64,000 nucleotides of DNA from Gallaecimonas mangrovi (GCF_003367375.1 NZ_CP031416.1:3727501-3791500), one strand, 5' to 3'; counted from the first letter of the stretch, positions 24,398 through 32,553 are shown. The notes: generated from the sequence alone by a model not told the origin. Made by a program: numbers and translations.

Positions 24398-25219
24398 ATG
24401 AGTAAAATAGTGAACGTATCTAAATATATAAAGAAATTTGGATTGAGATGGACAACATCGATGATAATAAATCGAATCCTTCGAAAACTTGGGATTTTAT
24501 CAGATATAGGGTTAATAAAAGAAGAAATTTTCTTAGATTCGTTATCAACGTTAAAAGGAGAGGTTGCCTTAGGACCCTTCAAAGGAATGAAGATATCTGA
24601 AAAAAGTTGGTGGGGAAAAGACGACATTTTAAATAAACTTCTCGGTCAATATGAAATTCATATTCTTGAAAAAATTATCGAACTCAGTCGAAAATATGAT
24701 CATTTTATAGATATTGGTGCGGCAGATGGCTACTACCCAGTGGGGCTTTTGGTGTCTAAGCACTTTAAAGAATGCAGCTGTTTTGAAATATCAGAAAAAG
24801 GAAGATCAGTAATATACGAAAATGGAAAAATAAATAAAATTTCAGACAAACTAGAAATTCATAAAGAAGCGAACGCACAGTCAATTAGAGAAATTTTAAA
24901 TAGAAAAGGTCCCAGCTTAATTCTCTGCGATATAGAAGGTGCAGAGTTCTCACTTTTTGACGAGGCCCTACTCTCATCAATTAGTAACTCGGAGATAATT
25001 ATTGAACTTCATGATTGGTTGTTTAATGATGAAGATAGACCGATAGATAATTTAATTTTAAGAGCCAAGAAGTTTTTTACCGTTGAATACTTAATAAGAA
25101 AGTCACCAGAAATATATTACTGTGAATATTTCAATGATTGGTCTGATAATAAGCGAATGCTTGCCTTCAGTGAAACTAGACCCAAAAAGATGGACTGGAT
25201 TCTGCTAACTCCTAAATAA
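24398..25219 (+). CDS. FkbM-like SAM-dependent methyltransferase, horizontally acquired
   Basis: The 273-residue protein has a Rossmann methyltransferase core: HFIDIGAADGYYPVG (motif I, SAM binding, around residues 105-120), CFEISEKGRSVIYENGKIN (acidic residue after strand 2) and LILCDIEGAEFSLFDEALL (the CD-x-EGAE.D pattern seen in FkbM-type enzymes), followed by IIELHDWLFNDEDRPI. The N-terminal ~90 residues are helical and basic. The codon use is extremely AT-rich, unlike all neighbours, and the gene stands alone in an AT-rich tract, which points to transfer. FkbM-like enzymes often methylate sugars or polysaccharides; the substrate is unknown. AGAGGAAG precedes the ATG. Confidence 0.8.
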   Translation: MSKIVNVSKYIKKFGLRWTTSMIINRILRKLGILSDIGLIKEEIFLDSLSTLKGEVALGPFKGMKISEKSWWGKDDILNKLLGQYEIHILEKIIELSRKYDHFIDIGAADGYYPVGLLVSKHFKECSCFEISEKGRSVIYENGKINKISDKLEIHKEANAQSIREILNRKGPSLILCDIEGAEFSLFDEALLSSISNSEIIIELHDWLFNDEDRPIDNLILRAKKFFTVEYLIRKSPEIYYCEYFNDWSDNKRMLAFSETRPKKMDWILLTPK

Positions 25220-25258
25220 GAAATTCCTCTATTAGATTAAGGTGGTATCTAAGTTTCC

Positions 25259-25285
25259 CAGCCGCCCTGGCGGCTGTCCTTTCTC
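25259..25285 (+). terminator. Probable terminator after the methyltransferase gene
   Basis: CAGCCGCC/GGCGGCTG hairpin followed by TCCTTTCT; the T tract is interrupted. Confidence 0.55.
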
Positions 25286-25320
25286 TATATGTAATTTCAT
25301 TATTGCTACACGCTAGACGT

Positions 25321-25336
25321 TGTGACATAAATCACA
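25321..25336 (+). promoter_or_regulatory. CRP-type binding site
   Basis: TGTGACATAAATCACA is a perfect match to TGTGA-N6-TCACA, the cAMP-CRP (or FNR/CRP-like, e.g. Vfr) consensus. It lies about 240 nt upstream of the DJ-1/PfpI gene at 25579 and just behind the methyltransferase terminator. A further half-site GTGTGACC follows at 25342-25349. Confidence 0.75.
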
Positions 25337-25578
25337 TTCAAGTGTGACCTCTAAACGCATATTGGCAGTGATGCCCGCTCTATCATAACCGGCTTATGTG
25401 TCACTCCCCTGACAAGCAGTGCACTATTAGTGCCAGCAACAACTTGTGACCTTATCCGCATTACAAAAACTCGTTACACAGTTACGCGCATTTGCAACAG
25501 TCATGAATAAAAAAACGTGTTACAAGAATAAAAAACTAGCGTCGCACGACAGCCAGGCCCCTCCAGCAAGGATCCCCC

Positions 25579-26151
25579 ATGAATATTGGAATTTATGTTT
25601 ACGAGCAGGCCGAAGTGCTCGATTTTTCCGGGCCCTTCGAAGTATTTAGTACCGCCAAGCGGGTTGGCGCCAAAGATTGGAATGTGTTTCTGATTGGTCA
25701 AAGTACCGAATTGGTTAATGCCAGGGGCGGCTATTGGGTTAAGCCGCATTACGCCATTACTGACCACCCCAAATTAGACGCGCTAGTGGTGGCTGGCGGC
25801 GTACACAGTGCCGAGGTAAAAAAGCCAGAGGTGATTGACTGGATCCGCCAGGTAGATAAAACCGCCTTGAAGGTTACCTCGGTTTGTACCGGCGCTTTTC
25901 TGCTGGCCGAAGCCGGGCTACTGGATGGCCATTCTGTTACCACCCACAGTGAAGACATTCCGCATTTACGGGCCGATTACCCCGCTTTGGACGTGGTGCT
26001 GGATAAACGCTGGGTGGCCAGTGGTAAATACATCACTTCTGGCGGCATTTCCGCCGGTATCGACATGAGCCTTTATCTAGTTTCCATGCTGCAGGGCCAG
26101 GAACTGGCAGAAGCCACGGCCCACCAGATGGAATACCGCTGGTATTACTAA
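25579..26151 (+). CDS. DJ-1/PfpI family protein
   Basis: A 190-residue class I glutamine-amidotransferase-like protein. The nucleophile elbow is TSVCTGAFLLAEAGLLDGHSVTTHSE (Cys near residue 98 followed by the T-x-H-x-E element), and DALVVAGGVHS is the strand before it. This arrangement is typical of the isonitrile-hydratase/AraC-N-terminal branch of the superfamily (no HTH here), whose members act as hydratases, glyoxalases or stress proteins. The start at ATG 25579 is 6 nt after AAGGA. It stands as a single gene, downstream of a CRP-type site. Confidence 0.87.
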   Translation: MNIGIYVYEQAEVLDFSGPFEVFSTAKRVGAKDWNVFLIGQSTELVNARGGYWVKPHYAITDHPKLDALVVAGGVHSAEVKKPEVIDWIRQVDKTALKVTSVCTGAFLLAEAGLLDGHSVTTHSEDIPHLRADYPALDVVLDKRWVASGKYITSGGISAGIDMSLYLVSMLQGQELAEATAHQMEYRWYY

Positions 26152-26300
26152 CCTGCTGCAATAACGCTAAAGCTAGCCACTAAATTGATATAGATGATTC
26201 ATATTGTTTAACGTCTTAGCGAGATAAAATAACGCCAGGAAGCAACACGTGATCAGCCGTTAAAGACTGCTCACAAGCATTAACACGGAGTAAAAGCTTA

Positions 26301-26927
26301 ATGCGTTATCTTTTATTGGCACTCTTCTTTGGTTCAAGCCTGGCCTACGCCCAAGCCCCCTTCAAACCTTACCATCTCCAAACGGTGTTTGATGGTTGGG
26401 TAAAAGAAAGTGAACAAAGCCACGAGCTTGACCCTAACGCCTTGAAAAAGGCCGAGGCAAAACGCCAAGCCTTGGTAAAAGGCAGCACCGATGCCAGCGC
26501 CGTATACAACTATGGCCGCGCCCTGCACTTGGCGTTGCAGCCGGGTTTAACCCTCCCTAACCGCAGCTACAACGACTTAACCAATGGCACCAAACATTTA
26601 GCCATGCGTGCTGAAGCCGCTTATCGCTACGCCATCCAAGCCGACCCAGACTTTGGCCGCGCCAACATCATGATGGGCATGCTGTATAACCAGACCAATC
26701 GCCATGTCACCGCCATTCCTTATTTGGAAAAAGGGCTGCAACTGCCGCAGGGCTCTAACGATTGGATGATTGCCGCCAGCGAGTTTTTAAAAGCGGGCAT
26801 TTACACCCAGCGCTATGGCCAGCCTGAATACGACAAGGTGTTTGCTGCCTTTAAAAGCGAAGTGGCGAAATCGCCGCAAGGCTATTACCAGTCAATGCTG
26901 AAGCTGTACGGCAAATTTTATAAATAA
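26301..26927 (+). CDS. Periplasmic TPR-like protein
   Basis: The signal peptide (~1-18, cut near AYA-QA) is followed by about 190 residues of helical repeats: SAVYNYGRALHLALQ, AEAAYRYAIQADPDFGRANIMMGMLYNQTNRHVTAIPYLEKGLQ, matching the TPR spacing and residues (A..Y..AI..DP....A....G..Y...). No enzymatic motif. It is probably a protein-protein interaction module in the periplasm. AACACGGAGT gives a ribosome-binding site ahead of ATG 26301. A strong terminator follows. Confidence 0.78.
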   Translation: MRYLLLALFFGSSLAYAQAPFKPYHLQTVFDGWVKESEQSHELDPNALKKAEAKRQALVKGSTDASAVYNYGRALHLALQPGLTLPNRSYNDLTNGTKHLAMRAEAAYRYAIQADPDFGRANIMMGMLYNQTNRHVTAIPYLEKGLQLPQGSNDWMIAASEFLKAGIYTQRYGQPEYDKVFAAFKSEVAKSPQGYYQSMLKLYGKFYK

Positions 26928-26942
26928 GCCGCAGCTGCAAAG

Positions 26943-26973
26943 AAAAAAGCCAACCCAAAGGTTGGCTTTTTTT
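26943..26973. terminator. Terminator between the TPR gene and the PRISE-type SDR gene
   Basis: AAAAAAGCCAACC and GGTTGGCTTTTTT flank the loop CAAA; usable from both sides. Confidence 0.9.
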
Positions 26974-26988
26974 ATGGCTTAATGGCGG

Positions 26989-28029
26989 TTAAGGCTTGGG
27001 GATCAGGCCCTTTGCCACCATGGCATCTAAGTGGTCGAGCAAGCATTGGTCAGAATGTAACGTCATGGCGTCAAAGCCTGCCTGGCGCGCTTTGGTGACA
27101 TCAAATACCGCATCGGTTTGTACATGAAAGATAAAGTCACCAAAGCCACCTGGGCCTAATCGGCTTATCACCGGCTCTTTAAGATGCTGCTCGGCGGCCA
27201 GCTTTTCCCATGGTTCACGGCAGGCTTTGTCTAACCGTAAATCCAGGGAAATAGGCTGCGGTTCGCCGGCATCAACCCCAAACCAGGCAGCCAGTTTCGG
27301 CCACACATGCTTCCAGCGGAATTGGTCACCATTGGTGATATTAAAAGCGCCGTCTTGCTGCTGTTCGGCAGCCCATTGCACCGCTTGGCCCAACAATTTA
27401 GCGTCGCAAATATTCACCAACACCTCATAGGCGGCGGCAGGCCCCGGAAACTGCATGGCATGGCCCATGGCTTTACACAAGCTGCCATAAACCCCAATCA
27501 GGTTGCCAAGATTCATGGCCGACCCCAGCGAATGGCCAATCACAATATCCGGGCGCAGCGCGGTCCAGGCCACGCCGCGCTCAGGCAAGCTGCGGGCATA
27601 ATCTTCTTGGGTGAAATACAGGTTTGGCGGGAAATGACGGCTATCGTCCTCCCGAGCCGGGGTTTTATACACCCCTAAGTGCGCGCCATAGACTTTGCCG
27701 CCCTGCAAGAAAATCAGTCGTTCTAAAGGCGCGCCAATATCCAGCAAGGTTTCAATCAGGTTTTCCAGCATCTGGCCATTTTCGGTGGCCTCGGTCAGCG
27801 GATCCGGGCTGGGCTTTAAGGCCGCATAAAAGACATGGCTGATGTCTTTTAGCGCCGCAGCCTGGTCTTGCAAGCTGGCCTTATTCAGTAAATCCGCACT
27901 GATGTGCTGGCCCTTGCCGGGGCCGGTATTCGAGCGCGACAGGGTGGTAACCTGATGGCCCGCCGCTTCCAACACTTCGGTGGCGCCAAGGCCGGTAACA
28001 CCGCTAGCGCCAGCTATCAAAAAATGCAT
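26989..28029 (-). CDS. SDR-family oxidoreductase of the PRISE (progesterone 5-beta-reductase-like) type
   Basis: A 346-residue extended SDR. It has the N-terminal NAD(P) motif GASGVTG (residues 7-13), the RS.. segment for NADPH (LSRS), LIFLQGGKVYGAHLG (the substrate/catalytic region in which PRISE enzymes keep a Tyr and Lys in altered spacing), ALRPDIVIGHSLGSAMNL and FNITNGDQFRWKHVWPKLAAWFGV, characteristic of P5-beta-R/iridoid synthase-like enzymes that reduce activated C=C bonds of enones. The natural substrate in bacteria is unknown. It lies 12 nt behind a second SDR gene, forming an operon controlled from the divergent LysR side. Confidence 0.85.
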   Translation of the reverse strand: MHFLIAGASGVTGLGATEVLEAAGHQVTTLSRSNTGPGKGQHISADLLNKASLQDQAAALKDISHVFYAALKPSPDPLTEATENGQMLENLIETLLDIGAPLERLIFLQGGKVYGAHLGVYKTPAREDDSRHFPPNLYFTQEDYARSLPERGVAWTALRPDIVIGHSLGSAMNLGNLIGVYGSLCKAMGHAMQFPGPAAAYEVLVNICDAKLLGQAVQWAAEQQQDGAFNITNGDQFRWKHVWPKLAAWFGVDAGEPQPISLDLRLDKACREPWEKLAAEQHLKEPVISRLGPGGFGDFIFHVQTDAVFDVTKARQAGFDAMTLHSDQCLLDHLDAMVAKGLIPKP

Positions 28030-28041
28030 AGCAACCTCCTA

Positions 28042-28803
28042 TCAGGCAATGCGGCCGCCGCCATCAACATTGACCACAGTACCGGTAATAAAGCCATTTT
28101 CCATCAAGCCGATCGCGGCGTGAGCCAAGTCATCAACATGGCCAACCCGGCCAACCGGCAGGCTTGCCGCAACCGAGTCAAATAACGCTTGGCGGTCAGC
28201 GTCTGACAAAAAGTCCCAGCTGCCAGCGTCCACCACACCGGGGGAAATAACGTTGAAACGTTTGGGCTTCATTTCAATGGCAAGGTTAGCGGCCAGGCTT
28301 TCCAGGGCCATGTTAAGCGCGCCCACAATGGAAGAGCCTTCGCCTTGGCGATAAGCGGCAAGGCCAGAGAAAAACAGCACACTGCCGTTGGCATTTAAAT
28401 ACTGGTTAGCGCCGCGAGCGATATTGAGCGGCGCAAAGAATTTTGAGCCAAGCATTTTTTCGATGTCGTCATCGCTCAGCTCCACGAAGGGTTTAAAGGT
28501 TAGGTCGGCCGCGGTGGTAACAATGTGGTCATAGGGGGCTTTATCGGCCAAAGCAGCGTCCACCGCTTGTGAATCCACCGCATCCAGCGGGTAAATGCCC
28601 AATACCGCGTCGCCCAGCTCACTGGCAGTACGCTTGAGCTTTTCTTCACTGCGGCCAGAAAGGGCAACCTTCGCACCTTTGGCTACCGCCATTTTGGCGA
28701 TAGCGGCGCCCATGCCGGAACCGGCCCCCAGAATAAAGAGTTTCTTACCTTCTAAGGCTTCGCAGCCCCGCTGAAAATGGCTGACTGGCGTTGCATTGGC
28801 CAT
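28042..28803 (-). CDS. Short-chain dehydrogenase-like protein lacking the YxxxK catalytic pair
   Basis: The 253-residue SDR fold is clear: cofactor motif GAGSGMG (26-32), SGRSEEKL (NADP-type Arg), the conserved 'NNAG' replaced by TTAAD (96-100), the serine strand NGSVLFFSG (S146) and the C-terminal PGVVDAGSWDFL and GTVVNVDGG. In the place of YxxxK (13 residues after S146) the sequence is I159-V-G-A-L163, so catalytic Tyr and Lys are absent. Some SDRs with this pattern still bind ligand or use other residues. It is the first gene of the SDR pair and divergent from a LysR regulator, which is likely its controller. Confidence 0.85.
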   Translation of the reverse strand: MANATPVSHFQRGCEALEGKKLFILGAGSGMGAAIAKMAVAKGAKVALSGRSEEKLKRTASELGDAVLGIYPLDAVDSQAVDAALADKAPYDHIVTTAADLTFKPFVELSDDDIEKMLGSKFFAPLNIARGANQYLNANGSVLFFSGLAAYRQGEGSSIVGALNMALESLAANLAIEMKPKRFNVISPGVVDAGSWDFLSDADRQALFDSVAASLPVGRVGHVDDLAHAAIGLMENGFITGTVVNVDGGGRIA

Positions 28804-28936
28804 AACAAATCTCCGTCTTTTGACTAGGTTATGGCCATCTTATGCTTACGATTTAAATGAATAAATGTGCCAAAATTGAATGCTTTATTTATTATTTTAT
28901 TAATAATAAGCACCAATTACCGAGGGGAAGCGCTGA

Positions 28937-29833
28937 ATGGACCGACTGAACTTAATGCGCGTTTTTGTCGACATTGTTGAGCAAGGCAGCATGGCGGCAG
29001 TGGCCCGCAGCCGCAGCTGCGCCCCGGCGGCCATTACCCAGGCCTTAAGGCAATTAGAGCAACTGGCCGGCAGCCAGCTGCTGGTACGTACCACCCGGCG
29101 TATGAACCTCACCCCAGAAGGTGAACGCTTTTTAGCAGATTGCCGCCGTATCTTGGACGACGTTGACGACAGCTTTGAACGGGTCGCCGATAGCGGGCCA
29201 CTGCGCGGTACACTTCGGCTGACCGCCACTAACGATTTTGGCCGCCACCAACTGCCACCATTAATTGACGCCTTTATCGAAAAGCACCCACAACTGCGCT
29301 TCGAGTTAGTGCTTAGCGACGGCGTAACCGACCTGGTGGAAGGCCACTTCGATTTGGCCATTCGCATTGGCCCCCTTGCCGACTCGCGGTTTCGAAGCCG
29401 TCGTTTACTCACCGACCAACGCTTGGTGTGCGCCGCCCCCAGCTATTGGCAACGCCATGGCTTACCCCGGCATCCCAACCAACTTGCCGAGCACAATTGC
29501 TTGGTACTAGACCGGCCGGGCCGGCCACAATCGCACTGGTATTTTTCCAGCAAGGAAGGCGACTTTTCAGTCAAGGTACAAGGCAACCGCACCGCCAGTG
29601 ACGGCGGCGTGTTGCGCCACTGGGCAACCAAGGGAGTAGGGGTAGTGCTTAAATCCTATGTGGATGTGAAGGCCGACCTTGATGCCGGCAGGTTACAAGC
29701 CGTGTTGCAGGACTTTACCCGCCACGACGTTAACATTTATGTGGTGCATCCCGGGCAAAGCCTGGTGCCAAGAAGGGTGCAGGCCTTTTTGGATTTTCTA
29801 CACCAAGCCTTTGAAAACGAACCGCTGTTATAA
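28937..29833 (+). CDS. LysR-family regulator (SDR pair)
   Basis: 298 residues: an N-terminal winged HTH (1-62; MDRLNLMRVFVDIVEQGSMA, ITQALRQLEQLAGSQLLVRTTRR) and a LysR substrate domain of the CrgA type (from ~88: GTLRLTATNDFGRHQLPPLI). Members control divergently transcribed oxidoreductase genes in response to small electrophilic or aromatic compounds. The 133-nt gap to the SDR gene contains an AT-rich tract with the imperfect palindrome TTATTATTTTATTAATAATAA (28890-28910), a candidate LysR site. The ligand is not predictable. Confidence 0.88.
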   Translation: MDRLNLMRVFVDIVEQGSMAAVARSRSCAPAAITQALRQLEQLAGSQLLVRTTRRMNLTPEGERFLADCRRILDDVDDSFERVADSGPLRGTLRLTATNDFGRHQLPPLIDAFIEKHPQLRFELVLSDGVTDLVEGHFDLAIRIGPLADSRFRSRRLLTDQRLVCAAPSYWQRHGLPRHPNQLAEHNCLVLDRPGRPQSHWYFSSKEGDFSVKVQGNRTASDGGVLRHWATKGVGVVLKSYVDVKADLDAGRLQAVLQDFTRHDVNIYVVHPGQSLVPRRVQAFLDFLHQAFENEPLL

Positions 29834-29882
29834 GCCCGCGGCCAAGGCTACACTGGCCTTTTGTTATTTTGGCTCTTACCAC

Positions 29883-30557
29883 ATGCGACTCAAACCATAC
29901 CAAGTTTGGCTGGCCGCCTTGGCACTGCTGCCAGCACTGGCCATGGCCGACAACATCAGCGTTGACGTCTTCGCCATTCCTTCCCAGCCGATCATCGACC
30001 AAGTTAAAACCACCAGTAACCTGCTGAAAGCAAACGGCATGACCAGCTTTTATGCCAAGGGCCGGCCGGTGCATGTCACCTTGTATTTAACCCGCTACCC
30101 CGCAGGCAGCGAAGCAGCCATTAAAGCCGCCGTTGCCAAACTGGTGGCAAAGCAGCACAGCTTTGCGGTGCAAATAAGTGGTTTTAGCGTAACCAAAAGC
30201 CGCTGGGCCTTTCTTGATGTTGCCAATTCAGCGCCGCTGCAACGCTTGGCCGACGAAACCACCATGGCGCTCTCGCCCATGCGTAGCCCCAAGCCACCGC
30301 TACCAGGCTGGGTAAAAGCCTACCCGGAAAAATTAGCCGCCTTTGAGCGCTATGGCAGCCCCAATGTCTTTCAAAACTTCGAGCCACATTTGAGTTTACT
30401 GGCGGCAGAAAAAAGCCCAGCGCTAGCCACCGTTGCTCAAGCGCTAGCCGCCAAACCGCCAACAGCGCAAGGCAAAATCATCGGCATTGGCATTGGCCTT
30501 ACCGACCAGTACGGCCAACAGAAAAAAGTGCTGGGCGAGTACTTTTTTGCTCGCTAG
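29883..30557 (+). CDS. Secreted 2H phosphoesterase (LigT/2'-5' RNA ligase-like)
   Basis: 224 residues from ATG 29883. The signal peptide (~1-22, ALAMA-DN) is followed by a two-motif 2H phosphoesterase domain: H64-V-T-L and H169-L-S-L are the two HxT/Sx motifs that define the superfamily (RNA ligase LigT, cyclic phosphodiesterases, AKAP7-like). Location in the periplasm or outside the cell would make it a phosphodiesterase for external or periplasmic 2',3'-cyclic or 2'-5' linked nucleotides. This secreted version is unusual, as LigT is cytosolic. It overlaps the stop of the converging AraC-type gene by 4 nt. Confidence 0.8.
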   Translation: MRLKPYQVWLAALALLPALAMADNISVDVFAIPSQPIIDQVKTTSNLLKANGMTSFYAKGRPVHVTLYLTRYPAGSEAAIKAAVAKLVAKQHSFAVQISGFSVTKSRWAFLDVANSAPLQRLADETTMALSPMRSPKPPLPGWVKAYPEKLAAFERYGSPNVFQNFEPHLSLLAAEKSPALATVAQALAAKPPTAQGKIIGIGIGLTDQYGQQKKVLGEYFFAR

Positions 30558-31294
30558 CCCGCCGCCTGCAGCTGGCGCCGGTATTGCCCAGGTGTCACCG
30601 CAAAGCGAGCCTTAAAAATATCAATAAAGGTGCTGATGCTTTGGTAACCCAACTCCAGCGCCACCGCTGTTACCGACTGGCCGTGGCCCAACAGCTCGGC
30701 CGCCTTCAACATGCGCAGCTGAATAAGCCAGCTTTTAAAGGCACTGCCGCAGCTTTGTTGCCAGCGCCGCTGTAAGGTTTTGGGGCTGATGTGCAGTGCC
30801 TTGGCCGCCTGCTCCACCGTCACCGGTAACTCGGCCTTGGCCACCAGTGCGGCCGCCATCTCTTGTAAGCGCTTGTCTGTCGGCAGCTCTAATACAAAGG
30901 GCTGCGCCAGCGCCTCGTCTATTTCATTGATAAGCAGCGGCACCAGATGTTGATGCAATGGGTGGCCGGCGGCAAATTCAGCACTTTTTTTCATTAATGA
31001 GCGCAGCAGCTCGCCACTTTGAAACACCTTGATAGCCCCGGGTAATTGCGCGGCCATCGCTGTTGGAAAGTAACCACTGTAACCACGGCAGGCACCGAAG
31101 GATCGCACCCCATGCGGCATGTTACCGGGCAACCACACAGCACTGCCTTTGGGCAGCAACCAATGCTGGTGCAAGGTATCGATACGGGCCATGGCCGACA
31201 AATTCACCAGCAACTGGCCGTTAGCATGTTGATGCAGGGCTGTTTGCCGAAAATCTTCATCGATATAGCGGCATTCAAATTGCGCTGTTAGCAC
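30554..31294 (-). CDS. AraC-family transcriptional regulator
   Basis: 246 residues. An N-terminal cupin-like sensing domain (residues ~1-120 with the HQHANGQLLV and LPKGSAVWLPGNMPHGV stretches) is followed by the AraC DNA-binding domain with two HTHs (VEQAAKALHISPKTLQRRWQ and SVTAVALELGYQSISTFIDIFKARFAVTPGQYRR), well conserved. The target is unknown; it is convergent with the 2H phosphoesterase gene and divergent from the small NTF2-like gene at 31396, the more likely target because their starts face each other over ~100 nt. Confidence 0.87.
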   Translation of the reverse strand: MLTAQFECRYIDEDFRQTALHQHANGQLLVNLSAMARIDTLHQHWLLPKGSAVWLPGNMPHGVRSFGACRGYSGYFPTAMAAQLPGAIKVFQSGELLRSLMKKSAEFAAGHPLHQHLVPLLINEIDEALAQPFVLELPTDKRLQEMAAALVAKAELPVTVEQAAKALHISPKTLQRRWQQSCGSAFKSWLIQLRMLKAAELLGHGQSVTAVALELGYQSISTFIDIFKARFAVTPGQYRRQLQAAG

Positions 31295-31395
31295 GGTGGC
31301 CTTGTCCTTTTATCGGCATTTATTCACTTTATACCGGAAGATATCGACCTGCAGTAGGCGCTACCGTAGTGCTATTGACCTAACGGAGCACCCTA

Positions 31396-31785
31396 ATGAC
31401 ACATTTAGAATACGTCACCAACCTGATGGCAGACCTTGGCAACCCTGAGCGGCCCATCAGCACGCTTGCCGACTACTTCTGCGCGGACTACGTACAAAAA
31501 GTGGACGGTAAAACATTGAATTTAGATGACTTTCTAAACCATGCCAGCGCCCTTCGCAGCCAACTGCAAAGCGCCAAAGTGCGCTTTATCGAACACCTTG
31601 AGCAACCTGGGAAGCTGGCCACCTTACACGAGGTAGAGGCACTAAAAACCGACGGCAGCCGCGCCCGGCTCCAGGTTTATGCCTTTTGGCACTTTAGCCA
31701 TGACGGCAGGCTGCGCACGGTTAATGAAGTCAGCCGGGTATTGGAAGGCAGCCAGAGCGACAGTCAGTTGGCATCCGTTCGCTAA
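31396..31785 (+). CDS. SnoaL/NTF2-like protein
   Basis: A 129-residue single-domain protein with the cone-shaped NTF2/SnoaL pattern (ADYFCADYVQKVDGKTLNLDDFLNHASALRSQL; RARLQVYAFWHFSHDGRLRTVNEVSRVL). These act as isomerases, hydrolases or ligand-binding proteins. It follows CCTAACGGAGCACC with a usable ribosome-binding site (GGAG). Divergent from an AraC-family regulator, so it is possibly regulated by it. No residue set for a defined reaction is seen. Confidence 0.78.
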   Translation: MTHLEYVTNLMADLGNPERPISTLADYFCADYVQKVDGKTLNLDDFLNHASALRSQLQSAKVRFIEHLEQPGKLATLHEVEALKTDGSRARLQVYAFWHFSHDGRLRTVNEVSRVLEGSQSDSQLASVR

Positions 31786-31811
31786 CAAGAGGCGGTGAAA
31801 AAGTTGCAGGC

Positions 31812-31840
31812 AAAAAAAACGCGCCTTAGTGAGAGGCGCG
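31812..31840 (-). terminator. Terminator of the first 63-aa gene
   Basis: On the minus strand CGCGCCT/AGGCGCG with a loop, followed by a run of T (A on the plus strand at 31812-31819). Confidence 0.85.
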
Positions 31841-31880
31841 ATAAACAGCAGAAAAAACGGGGTATAGAAATTTTTTAGGG

Positions 31881-31904
31881 GGTTGGCGACGTTTTTCGCC
31901 AACC
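31881..31904 (-). promoter_or_regulatory. 3'-UTR hairpin of the first 63-aa gene
   Basis: GGTTGGCGA and TCGCCAACC (31881-31889/31896-31904). The same hairpin recurs in the same position behind the paralogue at 32530-32553. Confidence 0.8.
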
Positions 31905-32131
31905 GACACGAGGACAGTAAAAATTAGTGGCTGTGGCTACGGCGGTGGCCGTGGTGCAGCTTGCTCATTTCTGTCCGGAAGAAGCCTTTTACTTTTGCTT
32001 TAACGCTGGAACCCAGTTGTGCCAGAAATTCGCTACGGGCGATTTTGGCTTGCTGTACGTAGTAGTCGACGTCGATTTTACCGGTGTGGTCCAGTTTCAA
32101 TTCAGTGTTGTTCATGGTGCCATCCTCGTGT
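31903..32131 (-). repeat. Duplicated 229-bp gene unit, copy 1
   Basis: The unit contains the 63-aa gene at 31924-32115. The left border has ACACGAGGA on the plus strand (31906-31914) and the right border its complement TCCTCGTGT (32123-32131), which on the minus strand is the ribosome-binding site of the gene. Both ends therefore carry inverted copies of the same 9-mer. Copy 2 is at 32553-32782. Confidence 0.65.
31924..32115 (-). CDS. Small protein of a tandem paralogue pair (63 aa)
   Basis: The protein (MNNTELKLDHTGKIDVDYYVQQ and onwards) has a Tyr/Gln-rich segment, a basic helix (AQLGSSVKAKVKGFFRT) and a histidine-rich tail HHGHRRSHSH. The neighbour at 32572-32763 shares over half of its residues in the same order (IDVDYYVQQAK/VDVDYYVAQAQ; AQLGSSVKAKVKGFFR/SQLGASIKTKVKAFFR; HRRSHSH/HRHSASH). 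The family reminds me of RSP_7527-type small proteins of unknown function, an unverified association. The His tail may bind metal. Translation starts at ATG 32115 behind the ACGAGGA ribosome-binding site. Confidence 0.75.
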   Translation of the reverse strand: MNNTELKLDHTGKIDVDYYVQQAKIARSEFLAQLGSSVKAKVKGFFRTEMSKLHHGHRRSHSH

Positions 32132-32445
32132 GGGGAGTTGCTTAATTTCTACACTGCAAATGGTAGTTCGCCTTCCCCCTTTCCAAAAGCGATCCTTTCT
32201 CACGTTAAAGTTGAATTTATTTCATCATTTTAATTTAAAGGCAGGCTACACTTTAGCGTTATGCAGAAAGTAAAAATTCATAACTACATGTTATTAAACA
32301 ATAAAATTATTATTTCACGCCGTAATGGCTGTCCAAGCCGTTTTCTAGAAAGCCCACAAAGCTTGATTTAAATCATCCATTGCCAACAAATTCACTGGCC
32401 TTTCAATACACCGGTGTTCTCAGCGCTTTTCGCTGTATTTTTTGC

Positions 32446-32472
32446 AAAAAAAAACGCGCCTATTGGCGCGTT
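32446..32472 (-). terminator. Terminator of the second 63-aa gene
   Basis: On the minus strand AACGCGCC/GGCGCGTT around AATA followed by nine T, a canonical intrinsic terminator. Confidence 0.9.
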
Positions 32473-32529
32473 CAATATGCAACAAATGACATTGCTAGAA
32501 GGAAAGGGATCGATAGAAATTTTCAACTC

Positions 32530-32553
32530 GGTTGGCGACAGGAGCCGCCAACC
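32530..32553 (-). promoter_or_regulatory. 3'-UTR hairpin of the second 63-aa gene
   Basis: GGTTGGCG (32530-32537) and CGCCAACC (32546-32553), identical in the stem to the hairpin behind the first copy. Confidence 0.8.
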
